Made by a program: the position numbers and the translations under genes. Positions 1 to 12,677 of a DNA stretch of 64,000 nucleotides are shown here, in pieces (positions within the stretch are counted from its first letter, which is position 1; each line of letters begins with the position of its first letter). The notes under the pieces are model-generated. The model ran no database searches. It saw only the letters and a list, made by a program, of their open reading frames with translations, and was not told the DNA's origin. Origin of the DNA: Hippophae tibetana (lineage: Eukaryota > Streptophyta > Magnoliopsida > Rosales > Elaeagnaceae); the NCBI GenBank assembly GCA_037013495.1, contig CM072801.1, forward strand, positions 19,527,001 through 19,591,000, in the 5' to 3' direction.

Positions 1-2772
1 CATGTATGAATTAATGTGATCAACTAGTTTATTGCATCAATATGTTTATATTTAATCTAAGATGTTAGAATATAATCGTTAATATTATTATTCAAAGGGA
101 TACCTTAGGGTTGTTGTCACAAGTAGGATTAAATATCTTTACTAAAGATTAAATGATTGTTTTAATCTTGTTTAGTTTAGTTATCACTTTTTTAGATACT
201 AATATAATTAATGAATTAGATCTAGTAAAAGTTCTTTTAGATTGTTTGGGATTTAGTTTTATTTGTGATGGTATTCTAGATCAATAACAAAATAAGAAAA
301 TGTGAAAAGTTTTAAGTGAACCTAGATTTCTAAAACTAAAATTAATAACTCAATAATGGTTTCAAATTATGAAAGTATTTAGAACTTAAAAAATTAATTT
401 ACATTTATGATATGTTTAATAAAATTGTAAGCTAGTGACTAATAAACTAATAAGTAACAATAAAATTGTTACAAATCCTCATAGGTATGACAACCCTAGT
501 TTTAAAATTACTTATCATTTATACATGATCATGTATGCTTGCATATTCTAAATTGTGTCAAATAAATTGATTGAAGATAATTTAATTTATTCATAATATT
601 AAATTGTTTAAATTTGGGCCCATAAATCAGAACATGCACAACATGAATAAAAGGACACGAATACTTACACATCTTACCTTATAAATTATTAATAAACTTT
701 CTATTATGTAAAAATAAAATTTAAACGTGAAATACATTATTAAGATAAACAAATAAAATCTACTTCTTATGATTTATGAATTCTTATTATCTTGACTTAA
801 TGTACGACATCTGTCTAATGTAATTGAAAATAATGAAATGAATAATTTTGCATTTGTACAGTTACTTTAATAATAACAAAATTAAATTGTAACGAGAAAT
901 AAATATGAAACTTAAGTATCATTTTTGCAATAAGTGATTTTGTTTGTATTTTTTTACATGTAAAAAGTAAATATTTTGAAAAACTTTACAACTCGGTAAA
1001 CGATTAGTGTAAGAAGTCGAAAACTCCTAGAAACTTACCCCTAAATCACACACATGCGAAAGAAAAGTAGTAAAGAAAACACATCAAAGAAAGAAATAAA
1101 ACAAATAGAATAATAGGCAATTTAATTTAATTTAAGCATGATGGCAACCTAAGCAGAAGCCAGGTAAGATAATACATAATGAAATAGACAATATATGATA
1201 AAGAAAAATATGTTTTTCAATCATAATAGAATCATCATATGTTGGCACATACTTGGATTGAATTGTGCTTGTACTAACTAAAATATGGGAGCATGCAAAC
1301 ACGTTAATATAACGAGATAAACTCACATAGACTTGTACCTATGTGGTAAAATCCTCAGGTTTCTTATGACAATCACTCAGTGACAAATAATCCAATAGTA
1401 GTATAAAAATAGCGTAAACTTGATAGAAAATATAGCTCTAATACCTCTTTCAGTTAGGACACCTACCCTTACTATTCTTATGATGCCTTTGTCAGTTGCC
1501 TCCATAACTGCTATAATCCAAGATGGATTCAGTTTCCCTCTTGAATCCTACCACTGCCTAATGGTACGATCAATCACAAATAGACAATATGTATGAATCA
1601 TAAGCGTAGGAATATCAAAGCATTGAAACCTAAAAACAATTTAAGTCTTAGGTGTTAATTTATTTGTTAATTAACCCAACCCTGATAAAAAAATATTTGT
1701 TAAAAGCTTTCATAGGGCACTAATACTGAAACCACACTCGAGGCATTAATAATTTGAAATAAAAAAAATTACTTTTGAAAATCACAAGTTTCAAAATCAC
1801 TAGTTTTTTCATATTTTTCTAATTACTCAAACGATTGAAAGATGGAGTATTTATAAAAAAAATCGAATATCCTAGGTAATTCACCAACCACCTCATCGCC
1901 TATAGTGGCAAGGTTAATAGCCATTACCCGATAAGGGTTACAACTATTACACACTCATCGGTTAGGGTAGAAGGGGTTGTGAGACTCTTAAGGAGCACAC
2001 AAATTTTTTTGTTTTTTATTTCAAAAATTTACCAAGTAATTTTTTATAAATACATAAGAAACACGAAAAATAACATATCATGCGTGTTAACAAACCAACC
2101 CCAAATAGTGTGTGTAAAATATGCAAACAAACAAAGTGTAATCAACTCCGTATTTTGCTCACGAAAATGCCATCAAAGACTAAAAGACTTACAAGACTTA
2201 CATATTTAATGCAATTTTAAAAATAAAATTATGTTTAATGAAATCCTTTAAGTATTTTGTTTTTATCTTTTACTAGTTTTCTTGTTTGTTAGGTTAAATA
2301 AATGGCATTTTTCTTAGTTTATTGGAAAAATTTAAAGTATAAATCTATTGTGTTTTTTAAGATAAAAGTGAAATTATTTTTCAAACAAAAAAGAAAAAGA
2401 GAAAAGTGAAATTTGAAATTCACACATATTACCAAACAAAGTTAAAGGGCTGACAAAGAGTACAAGAGGCATGGCACCTCTAGCACCCTTTTTACATGAT
2501 ATATCACATTAATTCCGAAATATTTAAAAATCAATTTAATTATAAATAAAATGACTTAATTATCCCTTAAACATCTCAATCCATATAACACATTTCATTT
2601 GTTTGTTAATATACATGACCTAGTATAGAAGTGGTCTATCCATTGTACCTAAGCCTATTTAGTAGTAGTATTGAATTAGCTAGTGATTGTATAAGTCTTA
2701 CCAAAAAATTGATAAAGGCATTTTTTATTTGGAGCTTCCACTATTTTTTCCTCATCTTTTCTTTTTCACATA
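1..2772. other. AT-rich intergenic DNA, no gene seen
   Basis: No credible gene, RNA gene or intact element is visible. The longest ORFs (64-76 codons) have no recognisable domain. On the minus strand, about 1980 to 1100 has an LTR-like composition, with a TATA-type stretch near 1850 followed by a less AT-rich segment, so it may be an old LTR. I could not find a second copy or a primer-binding site to confirm this. Confidence 0.5.
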
Positions 2773-2780
2773 GCTTGTAT
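2773..2780. repeat. Left 8-bp target-site duplication of the hAT element
   Basis: The octamer gcttgtat directly precedes the left end of the element (taggggtgtcca) and recurs exactly after the right end at 6538-6545. An 8-bp duplication is the hallmark of hAT-superfamily insertion and fixes the element borders to the base. Confidence 0.93.
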
Positions 2781-5700
2781 TAGGGGTGTCCAAAAACCAA
2801 GCCGAACCGGTTAAAACCGAAAAACTGATCCGGATTGAAACGAATCGAGTAGTTTTGTAAATGAAACGGTCCGGTCCAGTTTGTATTAAGTAAAACCAAT
2901 TTTAAAATGGTCTGGTTATAAAAATTATAAACCGATCAAACCAAATCAGACCAATTTTATTAAATTATTATTATTTTTATATAAATTGGTCGCGTAAAGG
3001 GGTATATATATAATTTATTTTCGAGTTAAGGCATTAAGCCGTTAACCCTAACCCTACCAATTCCTCTTTTCCTCTACTGCTCTACCACCGGGCTCTGTGT
3101 TTGGCTGTCTGTGTCTCTACGAGCCACTATCACCTTTAACAACACCCAACCACCCAGCCATCATCATCATCACGTCGCTTCAACCATTAACTAGCCACCT
3201 CTCCTCGCGTCGCATCGTGTCATGACATCCATGGACAAAAATCACAAAATAGGTATGTGGTCTATTCGTAGTAGTTTTTTTTGTGAGAGGATCAAATGAC
3301 TAAGTGTAGAATCTACAAGTTACCTTACAAGAAACTCAGCATTTGTTGGGTTTGTATTATGTTTGTTTGTTGGGATTGTGTTGTGTTCGTATACTAGATT
3401 TGTGTCATGTTAACATATTGGGTCTATTATCTGTGTTCATGTGTTAGTAAGTAATTTATAATAATAAATAATGATGTTAATTTAAATTTATAAAATAATA
3501 GTGATGAATTATAATACAATCATGTTTTTGTCCATGATTTGTTCATGCCTATTATGTATTTATATTCGTGTCAAGTTAGAAATTGTGAAACCTAATTATT
3601 TATAAATTTGATAATTTTTGACATTCAACTAAAGATAAAAAAAAATATCTATATATTTACCATTTAGACTTACCAAAGGTCATGTTTTTTTGTTAGTTTT
3701 ACTTGAATAATTCTTACAACTTCAAATAATCAAATATTCAAATCATTGTTGATGATATACACACAGTGGCCAACATATTAAGACCATATTTTGTAAGTAT
3801 ATGATATGAAAGTAATAAAATGTTGGATAATGTTTTGTCCTATTTATATCATAATATGTTCGTCCTAGTCTAATTAGTTATTTTAGTCTTGAAATGATTT
3901 TTGATTAAGTACAAAAGGTAATATTTTAATATATTAAGAATATGTACTAATCTATATTCTATATATATGTGATGATTTACATGAGTTTATTGGACCAAGT
4001 CAATTTCCAAACTTTACTATGTTTATGAGTGAAGACATTGAACTTGAAATTCATCAGAATGAAATGAAAAATCCACCACAAAATTTAGATGACTCGTCTT
4101 CAAAAAGAGGAATAGAATTAAGTAATGTTCATCCCGATAACAAATTTGATATGAAGAAACCAAACAATTTTAGGTCAGAAATATGGAATCATTTTTCATA
4201 TATTTTACCCTATGATGTGGAAAATCCTAGAGCTACATGTCCTTATTGTAAAAACAAGTTATGTTGCTCATCCCACAAGGAATGAAACTACTTCAATGAT
4301 ATATCACTTCAAAAATTTATGTAAGAAGATTCCTAAAGAAGTAGATAAGGACAAAATATGTTAAGTTTTCAAACACAAAAAGGAGAGGGTGATACAACAA
4401 CTCATAAATTAGTTGTTGTATCATTTGATGTAAAACGTGCTAGAGTTGCTTTGGCAAAAATGATTATTATTGATGAATTGTCTTTTAGGTTTGTTGAGGG
4501 TGAGAGATTTAAAGATTTTATAGGTAAAATTTTTCCTAAGTTCATGTGTCATCTCGTAAAACAATTTCTAGAGATGTGTTTCAACTTTATTTAGATGAGA
4601 AATAAAGTTTAAGAAACTTTTTCATAAGTGAAAAGAAAAGAGTTTGTCTTACTAGTGATTGTTGGACTTCAAATCAAAATATTAATTATATTTGTCTAAC
4701 CACACATTATATTGACAAAGATTGGAAATTACAAAAGAGAATTATAAACTTTTATCAAGTTAAGAATCATAAATGTGATACAATTGGGAGAGTGATAGAA
4801 CAAAGTTTGTGTGATCGAGGTATATGTAAGGTATTCACCATAACACCTGATAATTCTTCCTCAAATGATATTGTTGTGTCATACTTGAAAAAGAAGCTAA
4901 AAAATTGGAATGATGGACTTGTTATGAGTGGGGAGTTCTTTCATGTGCGATGTTGTGCTCACATTTTGAATTTGATTGTAAGAGAAGGACTTAAAGATCT
5001 TCATAGTACTATTATGAGTATTCGTTGTGCTGTGAGATATGTTAGATCCTCTCCTTTGAGATTACAAAAGTTTAAAATGTGTTCTATTAAGGAAAAAATG
5101 AGTCCAAAGGAAGTGTCGTGCTAGACGTGCCTACAAGATGGAACTTCACATATCTAATGTTAAAATCTTCTTTAAATTTTCAAAAAAGCATTTGATCGTC
5201 TTGAAGAAGAGGAATGAACAAAATTTATTTCTTATTTTCATGAGGAGCGATCGAATGTTGGGCCTCCAACATTAGATGATTGGAAGAATGCTAGTGTTTT
5301 TGTCAAGTTTTTGAAGACTTTTTATGACTCTACTTTAGCATTCAATGCATCTTTATGTATCACATCAAATTTATATTTTACAGAACTGCATAACATTCTA
5401 TCTCAAATACTTATACGGTGTGGTTCCAATGACTTGTTGTTGAAAAATATTGCTACTAGCATGAAAACAAAATTTGAGAAGTATTGGGGAAATGTAGATA
5501 AGACTAATAAGATGTTGTATGTTGCATTTGTAATTGAACCAAGGTACAAATTAGAGTATTTGGAATTCTTATTTGAAGAGATATATTAGTGCATGGAAAG
5601 GATTTTCAATCTAATGTGACTCGATCACAAGATGTAATAGGAAGGATTCCTTCATCTGAGGATGCAAGAAAGTTGAAATTTCTTAAACGCTTAGAGGAGA

Positions 5701-6537
5701 AAAATAGTTTGGAGTTAAAGACCGAGGTTGAGAAATATTTGAACACCCCATGTGAAAATATCATGTTGGATAAGTTTGATATATTGAAATGGTGGAGGGT
5801 AAATTCTTTTAGGTTTCCTATCATCTCTCTCATTGCACGCGATATGTTAACAATTCAAGTTTCAACTGTTGCATCAGAATCAACGTTTAGCACAAGAGGG
5901 CGCATTCTTGACCCATTTAGGAGTTATTTGAATCCTAAAATGGTATAGGCATTAGTATGTAGTCAAAATTGATTCCGTTCTTCCATTAATAATGACTATG
6001 TCCTCTTACTAGAATACAATGATGACCTAGAGATTTATGAAGATGTTGATTTTGTTTGATTGTAGAGTTCATTAAAGACACTACAATGATCATTGATGAT
6101 TAATAATGGGTAAGTTTTAAATATTATTATCTAATGATATATTGTTGTTGATTGTGAGTTTGGATGTTTGTATATGTTTAATAATTCTGTGTAAATGAGA
6201 AATTTGGAATTCATTTCTTCATGTCTAATCTTTTTTTTATTTTAGATTTTGATAACATCTTATGTATTTAACAATAATATCTATCTATGTATGATGATGA
6301 ATGATCATCACATTTGATTATATCCTATTAGATTATATCATATTAAACTGAATCATATTTATGTATTATTAATTGTTCAAAACCGTTCAAATCCGTTAAC
6401 CAAACTGGACCAAACCGTTCGGTTATAACATTTTGGATAGCCAAATGGTCTGATCTGGTTTGAACTATATGAACGGTCCAATTTGGTTAAATTGTTTTCA
6501 GGCAAAATCGAACCGGATCGGACCATGGACACCCTTA
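2781..6537 (+). mobile_element. hAT-superfamily DNA transposon, 3.76 kb, complete ends but decayed transposase
   Basis: Class II element with short terminal inverted repeats: the left end taggggtgtcca pairs with the right end tggacaccctta at 11 of 12 positions. It is flanked by the exact 8-bp duplication gcttgtat. Both subterminal regions are packed with short CCGG/ACCGGT/CCGTT-type words, the usual arrangement for hAT transposase binding. The interior carries one plus-strand transposase relic (4019-6059) broken by frameshifts and stops. The copy therefore should not move by itself, but its ends look usable in trans. A 375-bp relative with nearly the same ends lies at 45273-45647. Confidence 0.93.
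4019..6059 (+). pseudogene. hAT transposase pseudogene (BED zinc finger to hAT dimerisation domain)
   Basis: Successive frames give the domain order of a plant hAT (Ac/Tag/RICESLEEPER-type) transposase. An N-terminal BED finger begins W-x2-F and CPYCK near 4190-4260; the finger is split by a frameshift, because its His/Cys part continues in another frame at about 4270-4320. A block typical of the family follows (ALAKMIIIDELSFRFVEGE, 4465-4510). The catalytic core region has RCCAHILNLIVREGLKDL near 4950-5000. The C-terminal dimerisation domain carries STVASESTFSTRGRILDPF near 5855-5920. Breaks are a stop after the finger fragment (about 4285), stops and frame changes at about 4594, 5124 and 5589, and two in-frame stops just after the dimerisation motif (5946-5948 and about 5971). 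The final reading frame ends near 6059. The start was taken as the first ATG before the BED motif. Confidence 0.88.
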
Positions 6538-6545
6538 GCTTGTAT
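6538..6545. repeat. Right 8-bp target-site duplication of the hAT element
   Basis: Exact copy of gcttgtat found at 2773-2780, immediately after the right terminal sequence. Confidence 0.93.
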
Positions 6546-7020
6546 CTTTATTCCATGGCTATCTAAAGCACTGGAGTTCAAGGAACCCCTTAGTTGACTT
6601 GTCTTTCTACCTTGTCAGTCTCATCAATTTCACAATATCGTCGACTATTCCAACCCTAATAAATGTTATATATGTAGGATTATGGCACCCAATATGTAGC
6701 CTCTATGTTTTAAATGGTCATCCAACAACAGTGGTGACCGTCCATTTTCTCTTTTGCATCTGCTCCATATTTTCCTCTCTGGTATTTGTTAGGCATAGAA
6801 AAGAAAAGGTCCTCTAAGACCTCAATCTGCTCAAATAAAAAGTGATCACTTTTTTGCTTCAACATTATTATTTAACTTGAAAAAACTCGCTTGTTGTTAA
6901 AGGAAAAGACCCATCATTTTCTCTCTTTAGTTCATCATCATACAAAAAGAAAACCCATTTTCTTGTTAGTTTGTTGTTCATCACCAACCAAGAAAACCCT
7001 TCTAACCTTACGATGTGATA
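6546..7020. other. Non-coding stretch, nothing recognised
   Basis: No domain-bearing ORF. The 72-codon and 60-codon ORFs here are unrecognised and have no support from composition or motif. Confidence 0.4.
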
Positions 7021-8300
7021 GCAATTTCACAAGTGTAAGAGTCATACAAGTAATAAAATACGATAAGGCATAAGTATCATTCCACAGAAAGTATTTGTCT
7101 TTTATAATTATGTACCAATACACAACAATCACAATACCATCTAGGTGAGTAATAAAATAAATTTATCTAAACTATGATTAATTATAAAATTAATTCAAAG
7201 CAACAAATAACAATAAAGTAAATAATGTTGAGAACTTGAGATCTTTGAATCCAAAACAACTTCACATGTGATATCAAATATTGTTGAAGAGTTGCTTTAC
7301 CTAATTAATTAGTTGCATGCTCTTAAATACATATAAATCTCTGTCAAGGATTCTTTTGGTTACATGTAAATAATCACACTATCATGCTATTTCGATTTAT
7401 GTGATAATGCTTCCATAACTAATTCAAAGTCCTACTTTACCAAGCTAGGACATGAATTTTGAATCATATAATTATTGACTAAAACAATCAAAGCATTAAC
7501 ATCAAAATTATAAGATCAACTAATAATAAAGAAATTTATTCAACTAAATAAAATTAATAACATAGTTTATAGCTAGCTTCATAAAAAATCTCCAATAAGG
7601 ACCTAGCTACTTATAGCTCTAAAAATAATCATTAAAATATATGAGTACATAAAAGTTACAAAAATGATGAAGAAATGAATTAAATCAAACTTTGATGAAG
7701 AATAGATTGTTCCCTTATCTCCTTTACTAGATATTTAGTTGCCTCGTTTACTTTGCTATACTTGATCTCTCTTTGCTCCTTTAAGATTCTTTATGTTCTA
7801 GTAAATTATCTATGAATTCTCTTTTTTAATTTGTGTTCTTTATGGCCTCTTAAAGATGTTTAAATAGGCTAAAATATATCCTCACTTATTTAGGAATTGT
7901 GTTAACTTTGATCCAATGGATGAGATTGAAAGTTTGGACTTTAAATCAAGGCTTATGTGTAAAAATATACTCTACTCGATCGATTAAGATTCTTTCTAAA
8001 TCATTCTAACTATGTCATCGTTCAACCTAAAAACATTCTATTGAGCTTGATTTATCTACTCATTCTCGATTATTCAATACTATTCTTGATCAACCTAACT
8101 CTATTTTTCCATTCCTATGCGTAATGTTATGTTTCCTCGATTAATTAGTCTTATCTTGATCTATCAACACGTGGCTCAATCTATCGAGTCTTGTTGATCT
8201 TGATTTGTTCTAATTTGTCTATTTTTGCTCCATTAGATGTTTTTTCACCTACATTACTATAGTTGAACATAATGTAAATCTTTTTAATAATATTATCTCA
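7021..8300 (-). mobile_element. Minus-strand LTR relic (Ty3-gypsy-like)
   Basis: Read on the minus strand, the block ends near 7025 with the pattern seen in several LTRs of this window: a sequence around 'ccttatcgtattttattacttgt' (given in part as ttattacttgt at about 7040-7060), followed by a segment ending in acacttg. A TATA-like word (ctatttaaac) lies near 7865 on the minus strand. A patch rich in TCGAT/GATCGA words lies at 7970-8200. No second LTR was found, so it is a solo or truncated copy, and the upper boundary is approximate. Confidence 0.5.
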
Positions 8301-8884
8301 AAGCAAGAAAAATAACTAATTTGAAGTGACTAAATAATTCTAATTTTATAATGTTATCACGATGTTTCTATATTTATAAAAATATATCCTTCATTTAAAA
8401 TAACCTTGAAGCCTCACTATCAAAGCTTTAAATGAAATGATATTTAAGTGTTTGACTATTTGGTGTTGTCTTTTGTTATGCTCAATACCTTTGGAGCTCA
8501 ATCGGTTTGTGAGTTTCTTATATACACTTTTGATGAAAATAATTAGAAAGAAAAATGTTCTTATCTTTAGAGGCCAACACTTATGGATGATTGTGGCTTT
8601 AATGATAATGATCTTACTCATAGATGCAAAAAGTAAGTCTTATCACTCCACATTATTTTTTCCTCATAATTTATCTACAAATGAGGCCCATTTTATACGT
8701 CTATGGTAAAAAATGTTAATGAAACGGGTTTATTCATGATCTTGTTAGTTAACGTCTAATTTATATAATGTTTAAAAGCATAAAATACAAATATTATTAC
8801 ATTAGGTGCACAATTTAAAAGTTATTTTCTAAAAATTGAATGCTACATGTTTGCTTAATGTTCTCATTGAATATAACCCACAGT
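8301..8884. other. Unassigned AT-rich stretch
   Basis: A 90-codon plus-strand ORF and a 76-codon minus-strand ORF overlap here. Neither shows a recognisable domain. The region probably belongs to the decayed elements on either side. Confidence 0.35.
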
Positions 8885-9412
8885 TTGATGAACAGACCAA
8901 AACCATTAATTGGTTCGTGGGAAGTATGTTAAGATGTTTGAAAAATGAAAGACTTAAACAATGAGATCTATTCCTTTCTTAAGGTTGGTTTGCACTCAAC
9001 AACATTGTCAATAGGTTCACTAGGCATTCTCTTTTTTCTATCATCTACACCAAAGCTCCCAATTTCTCTATTGATTTATTAATCATTTCCAATCTTAGGA
9101 GTAAGGTAACAAGTTCATGGGCAAGGGATTATGTGCAATTTCATCAAAAGGTCATGGAGTATATTGATAGAATGAATAAGCAATATAAGCAATAAGTTGA
9201 TAGATATAGAAGAACTAAAATATTTTCAAAATGAGAGTTTATCATGATATAATTAACAAAAATAGATTGCTTGTTGGTCATTTCCATGAACTTATACGTA
9301 GGAATTATGATCATTTTCAAGTTACGAGGAAAATAAATAATAATTCTTATGTCATTAATAGTCCCAATAAGTGACAAATTTCATCAATATTCAACAATAC
9401 TAACATGAATAC
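8885..9412 (+). pseudogene. Ty3-gypsy integrase C-terminal relic
   Basis: Broken frames resemble the C-terminal half of a plant Ty3-gypsy integrase. At 8887 a DEQTKTIN-like stretch corresponds to the DGQTEVVNR region, then RCLKNE. Near 9110-9180 there is a WARDYVQFHQKVMEYIDRMN-like helix, which matches the segment before the chromodomain-like tail. At 9300-9360 there is a FQVTRKINNNSYVI-like stretch corresponding to the family's 'FKVLKKINDNAYVV' block. Several stops interrupt it. No RT or protease from the same element is visible nearby, so this is an orphan fragment. Confidence 0.7.
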
Positions 9413-10259
9413 TTATTTTTCACATAAAGGGATGGTAGTTATTGAAATGAATTTGGAGATAAAAAAAGAAAATGACTATATTGTAGTAGTTAATTAATAA
9501 TGATAACTCTACTAATTAGTTATTATTTAGATATTTATATCGTCGTTTTGTTTTGGCTGATGCCACTTAACATAATTTGCCCACTAGTGTTGAGCTGGAT
9601 GTCGTGCAATTGCTAGCACTAATCTCTATTATTGTTCTATTAATATTAGCATATATGTATGGTATACTCTATTTTGAGAGGCTATCTTATCTTTATTATT
9701 TGTAGCTTTAGGGAAAAATTTATCAATATAATATAAGTTTGCAACCAAAGATGTAATATTATATAGTTTTAATTAGTCAAAAGTTATATTGATATTATAG
9801 ATATTGAATTCATAGAAGAAAATATAAATTAACACTACTAATAATATTTTTGAAAATAAATAGTTCACTATAATTATAGATAGCAACATAATTCTAGACA
9901 TTTTACAATTAAGGGCTAAGCTAAGTTATACATATATATGGAAGAAGTGAAGATAATCTTACAATTTTGAGAATTAAAGAGATAACTCAATAATTCATAT
10001 GGTGTGATTAGTTTTGGTAAGGGTTTATCGGTTCGAGCAGAACAAAAAAAAGAAAGAATAATTACCTATGAAGTCGATCTAAATCATATAAAAATACATA
10101 AAGAATAAAAAGAGATGTCATAATTTCTAGAAGCAAGAACATTGGAAAAAGGAATTACTCAAAGCTTAAAAATAGTAAGAGTACCATAAAAATTGAAGGA
10201 GTTATAATTTCTTATGAAGAACTAGATAATTGAAATAATTTTATAGTATCATAAGTGAT
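9413..10259. other. Non-coding stretch between two retroelement relics
   Basis: No ORF with a domain. From about 10040 the sequence may hold decayed copia gag, because it runs into the copia protease-like segment, but I see no clear zinc knuckle. Confidence 0.35.
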
Positions 10260-12535
10260 AATGATGATGATTAGATTCTTAATTCAACATGTCAAATTCA
10301 CATGACACCTGATATAGATTGATTTGCTTTTTCAAAGTTTTGATGTGGAATGATAATGCTTGCATTTTGGTTGGCATTGGTACTGTATAGATCAAGATGT
10401 ATGATAATATGATTAGAACATTGACTAATGTTATGTATATGTCAAAACTTTAGAAGAGTCTTATTTCAATAAGCAATTTTGACTCTCTTGGAAGTTCATC
10501 TCAAACTAAAAGTGGATTATTAAGAATTTTTAAAGGACTCTTAACAATCAAAAAGGAAAAGTCGGAGAATGAGACTTTACATTAGGCAAAGTAGCATTGT
10601 AGAAGGTGCAACCTTTGCTTCTTTTATTATAGATTCTGATCAAACTCATTTATGACATATGAGACTAAGTCAAATGAGCGAGAAAGTATTAGCTGAACTA
10701 AATGAGTGAGGCTTGTTTCATGGACACCAAACAAAAAAAGGTGATTTTTGTGCGTATTGTCTTTATGAAAATAAAGCAGAGTGAAATTCAGCATTGGAGT
10801 CCATAAAATGTGAGATATTCATTAGGATATGCCCTCAAACTTATGGGATACTTCTAGTGTTTATTCTCATGATGGATCAAATTACATGTTAACTTTCATT
10901 GGTGATTTAACAATGAATTGTGAATTTATGTCTTGAAACTAAAAAATGATGTATTCCTAAGTTCAAGTAATGAAAAGCTCAAGTGGAGAAGTATACAACG
11001 AAAAAGACCAAGCGGCTCATAATTGATAATATGTTAGAATTTTGTAGTAATAAGTAATGAAGGTAAATTTTATCATATAACGATGCATCATATGTCACAA
11101 CAGACTAGCGTTTTAGAACGAATGAAAAAAAACTTGTTTGAAAGGGCTCGATGCATGCTCTCAAATGTAGGTTTGCCCAAACAATTTTTGGAAAATATAG
11201 TAAACACTGTATGCATGTTATTTGGTGAACAAATATCCTTCTACACTTATTGATCGTAAGACTTCAAGGGAGATGTGATCAGACTCTACGACATATTATT
11301 TTGTTCTACTTGTATTTGGATGTCAACTTATACTGATGTTAACAAGGAAAAACTTGAACCGAGAGCTAGTAAACTTATGTTCTTGGGCTATCAAAAAGGT
11401 ATAAAAGAGTACAAGTTGTGGGGCCTTAAGGAATCAAATCTTGTTATTATATGAGATGTGACTTTTGTTAAGATGATTATGCTTAATCCAAAGCTACAAG
11501 GGCATCATGAGAAGAATGTTAAAGATTATGGTACTCATAATAAGGTAAAGCTAGAGGTCATAGTCCCTAAATAAGAGCCAAAAGGAGACACAAGTTGTTG
11601 CACCTATAAAGCATGATTATATTTTATGCAGAGGGCAAGAAGACAAATTATAACATTAAGTGGCATAGAGATTTTTTCACGTTTGCAATTAGTACAATAG
11701 AAAACATTGAAGAACAAGAAACATGTTCATTCAATGAAGCAATCAATTTACTTATGTAAACTCTTTGATGGATCTAATATTTACTTGTTTCTTTATATTG
11801 ATGATATGTTAATTACATCTAAGCATGAGAGTGAGATCAACAAAGTTAAGAAACAATTAAGTAGTTAATTTGATGAGCATAAACAATTCATGCGATGTTC
11901 CTTACTTTATTGTAACTAAAAGATCGATGTATGTCATGATTTGCACAAGGTCATATATATCTCATGCAATGAGTCTTGTTCTTCGATATGTGACTAATTT
12001 AGGAAAAACTTATTAGCAAGTAATAAAGTGGATTTTTAGATACTTCAATAGATGTGTATTGTATTTGGTAGAGAAACTAATAAAGTAATTAGTTGTATTA
12101 TTAGATTTCATGATTCAAACTAAGTTGGTGATCTTGATTGTAGAAGAACCTCAACATATTATATCTTCATACTTGGAGTTAAGAGTAGTATTATAAGTTG
12201 GCATGAGAGTTGTTAGAAGAACCTCAACATATTATATCTTCATACTTGGAGTTAAGAGTAGTATTATAAGTTGGCATGAGAATTTACAGTCAACTATCAC
12301 CTTATCTATAATATATGCAAAATAAATTCTTATTGCAATGGAGTAGGATATTTGGTTTAGTTGGTGATCTTTTTTTGATTGAAGAGAACATGATTATAGT
12401 GTATTATGATAGTCAAATTATACTTCAATTGTAAAAGAATCAAATGTATTATGAAAGGAAAAAACATATATATGTTAGAATGCATTCATATGTGAAGTGA
12501 TAGTGCGAGGTTATGTGTTAATTAAAAAAGATTGT
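10260..12535 (+). pseudogene. Ty1-copia pol relic (protease, integrase, reverse transcriptase, RNase H)
   Basis: Translated piecewise, the segment follows copia pol order. Protease-like ILNSTCQIHMTP is near 10274-10310 (the usual catalytic Asp of the DSGC motif is Asn here). A GAG-pre-integrase LWHMRLSQMSEK-like stretch is near 10650-10690. An integrase-core relic runs about 10840-11300, and ASKLMFLGYQKGIKEYKLW is near 11365-11415. The reverse transcriptase box YIDDMLI is near 11793-11815. RNase H runs about 12090-12530. Many stops and frameshifts are present and no flanking LTRs were found. It ends about 140 bp before the PPR start codon. Confidence 0.82.
12141..12281 (+). repeat. 68-bp perfect tandem duplication inside the copia RNase H relic
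   Basis: A 68-bp segment beginning tagaagaacctcaacat occupies 12141-12208 and is repeated without change at 12214-12281, separated by 5 bp. It duplicates part of the RNase H domain, so it arose after the element inserted and is probably young. Confidence 0.95.
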
Positions 12536-12540
12536 TACTT

Positions 12541-12548
12541 TATATATT
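12541..12548 (+). promoter_or_regulatory. Possible TATA box of the PPR gene
   Basis: The word tttatata lies about 130 bp upstream of the PPR ATG, just past the end of the copia relic. The spacing suits a short leader. There is no independent evidence, and TATA-like words are common in such AT-rich DNA. Confidence 0.35.
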
Positions 12549-12677
12549 TCCACCCTCTAATTTATCATCGTAATTTTGTTATGCGATTGGTGCTTTAGGG
12601 ATAAAACTACAAAATTTTAAAAGGAACGACGAAATTAAAGACGTATCCCTCAGCTCGTAAGCTGTAACTTTACTTGC

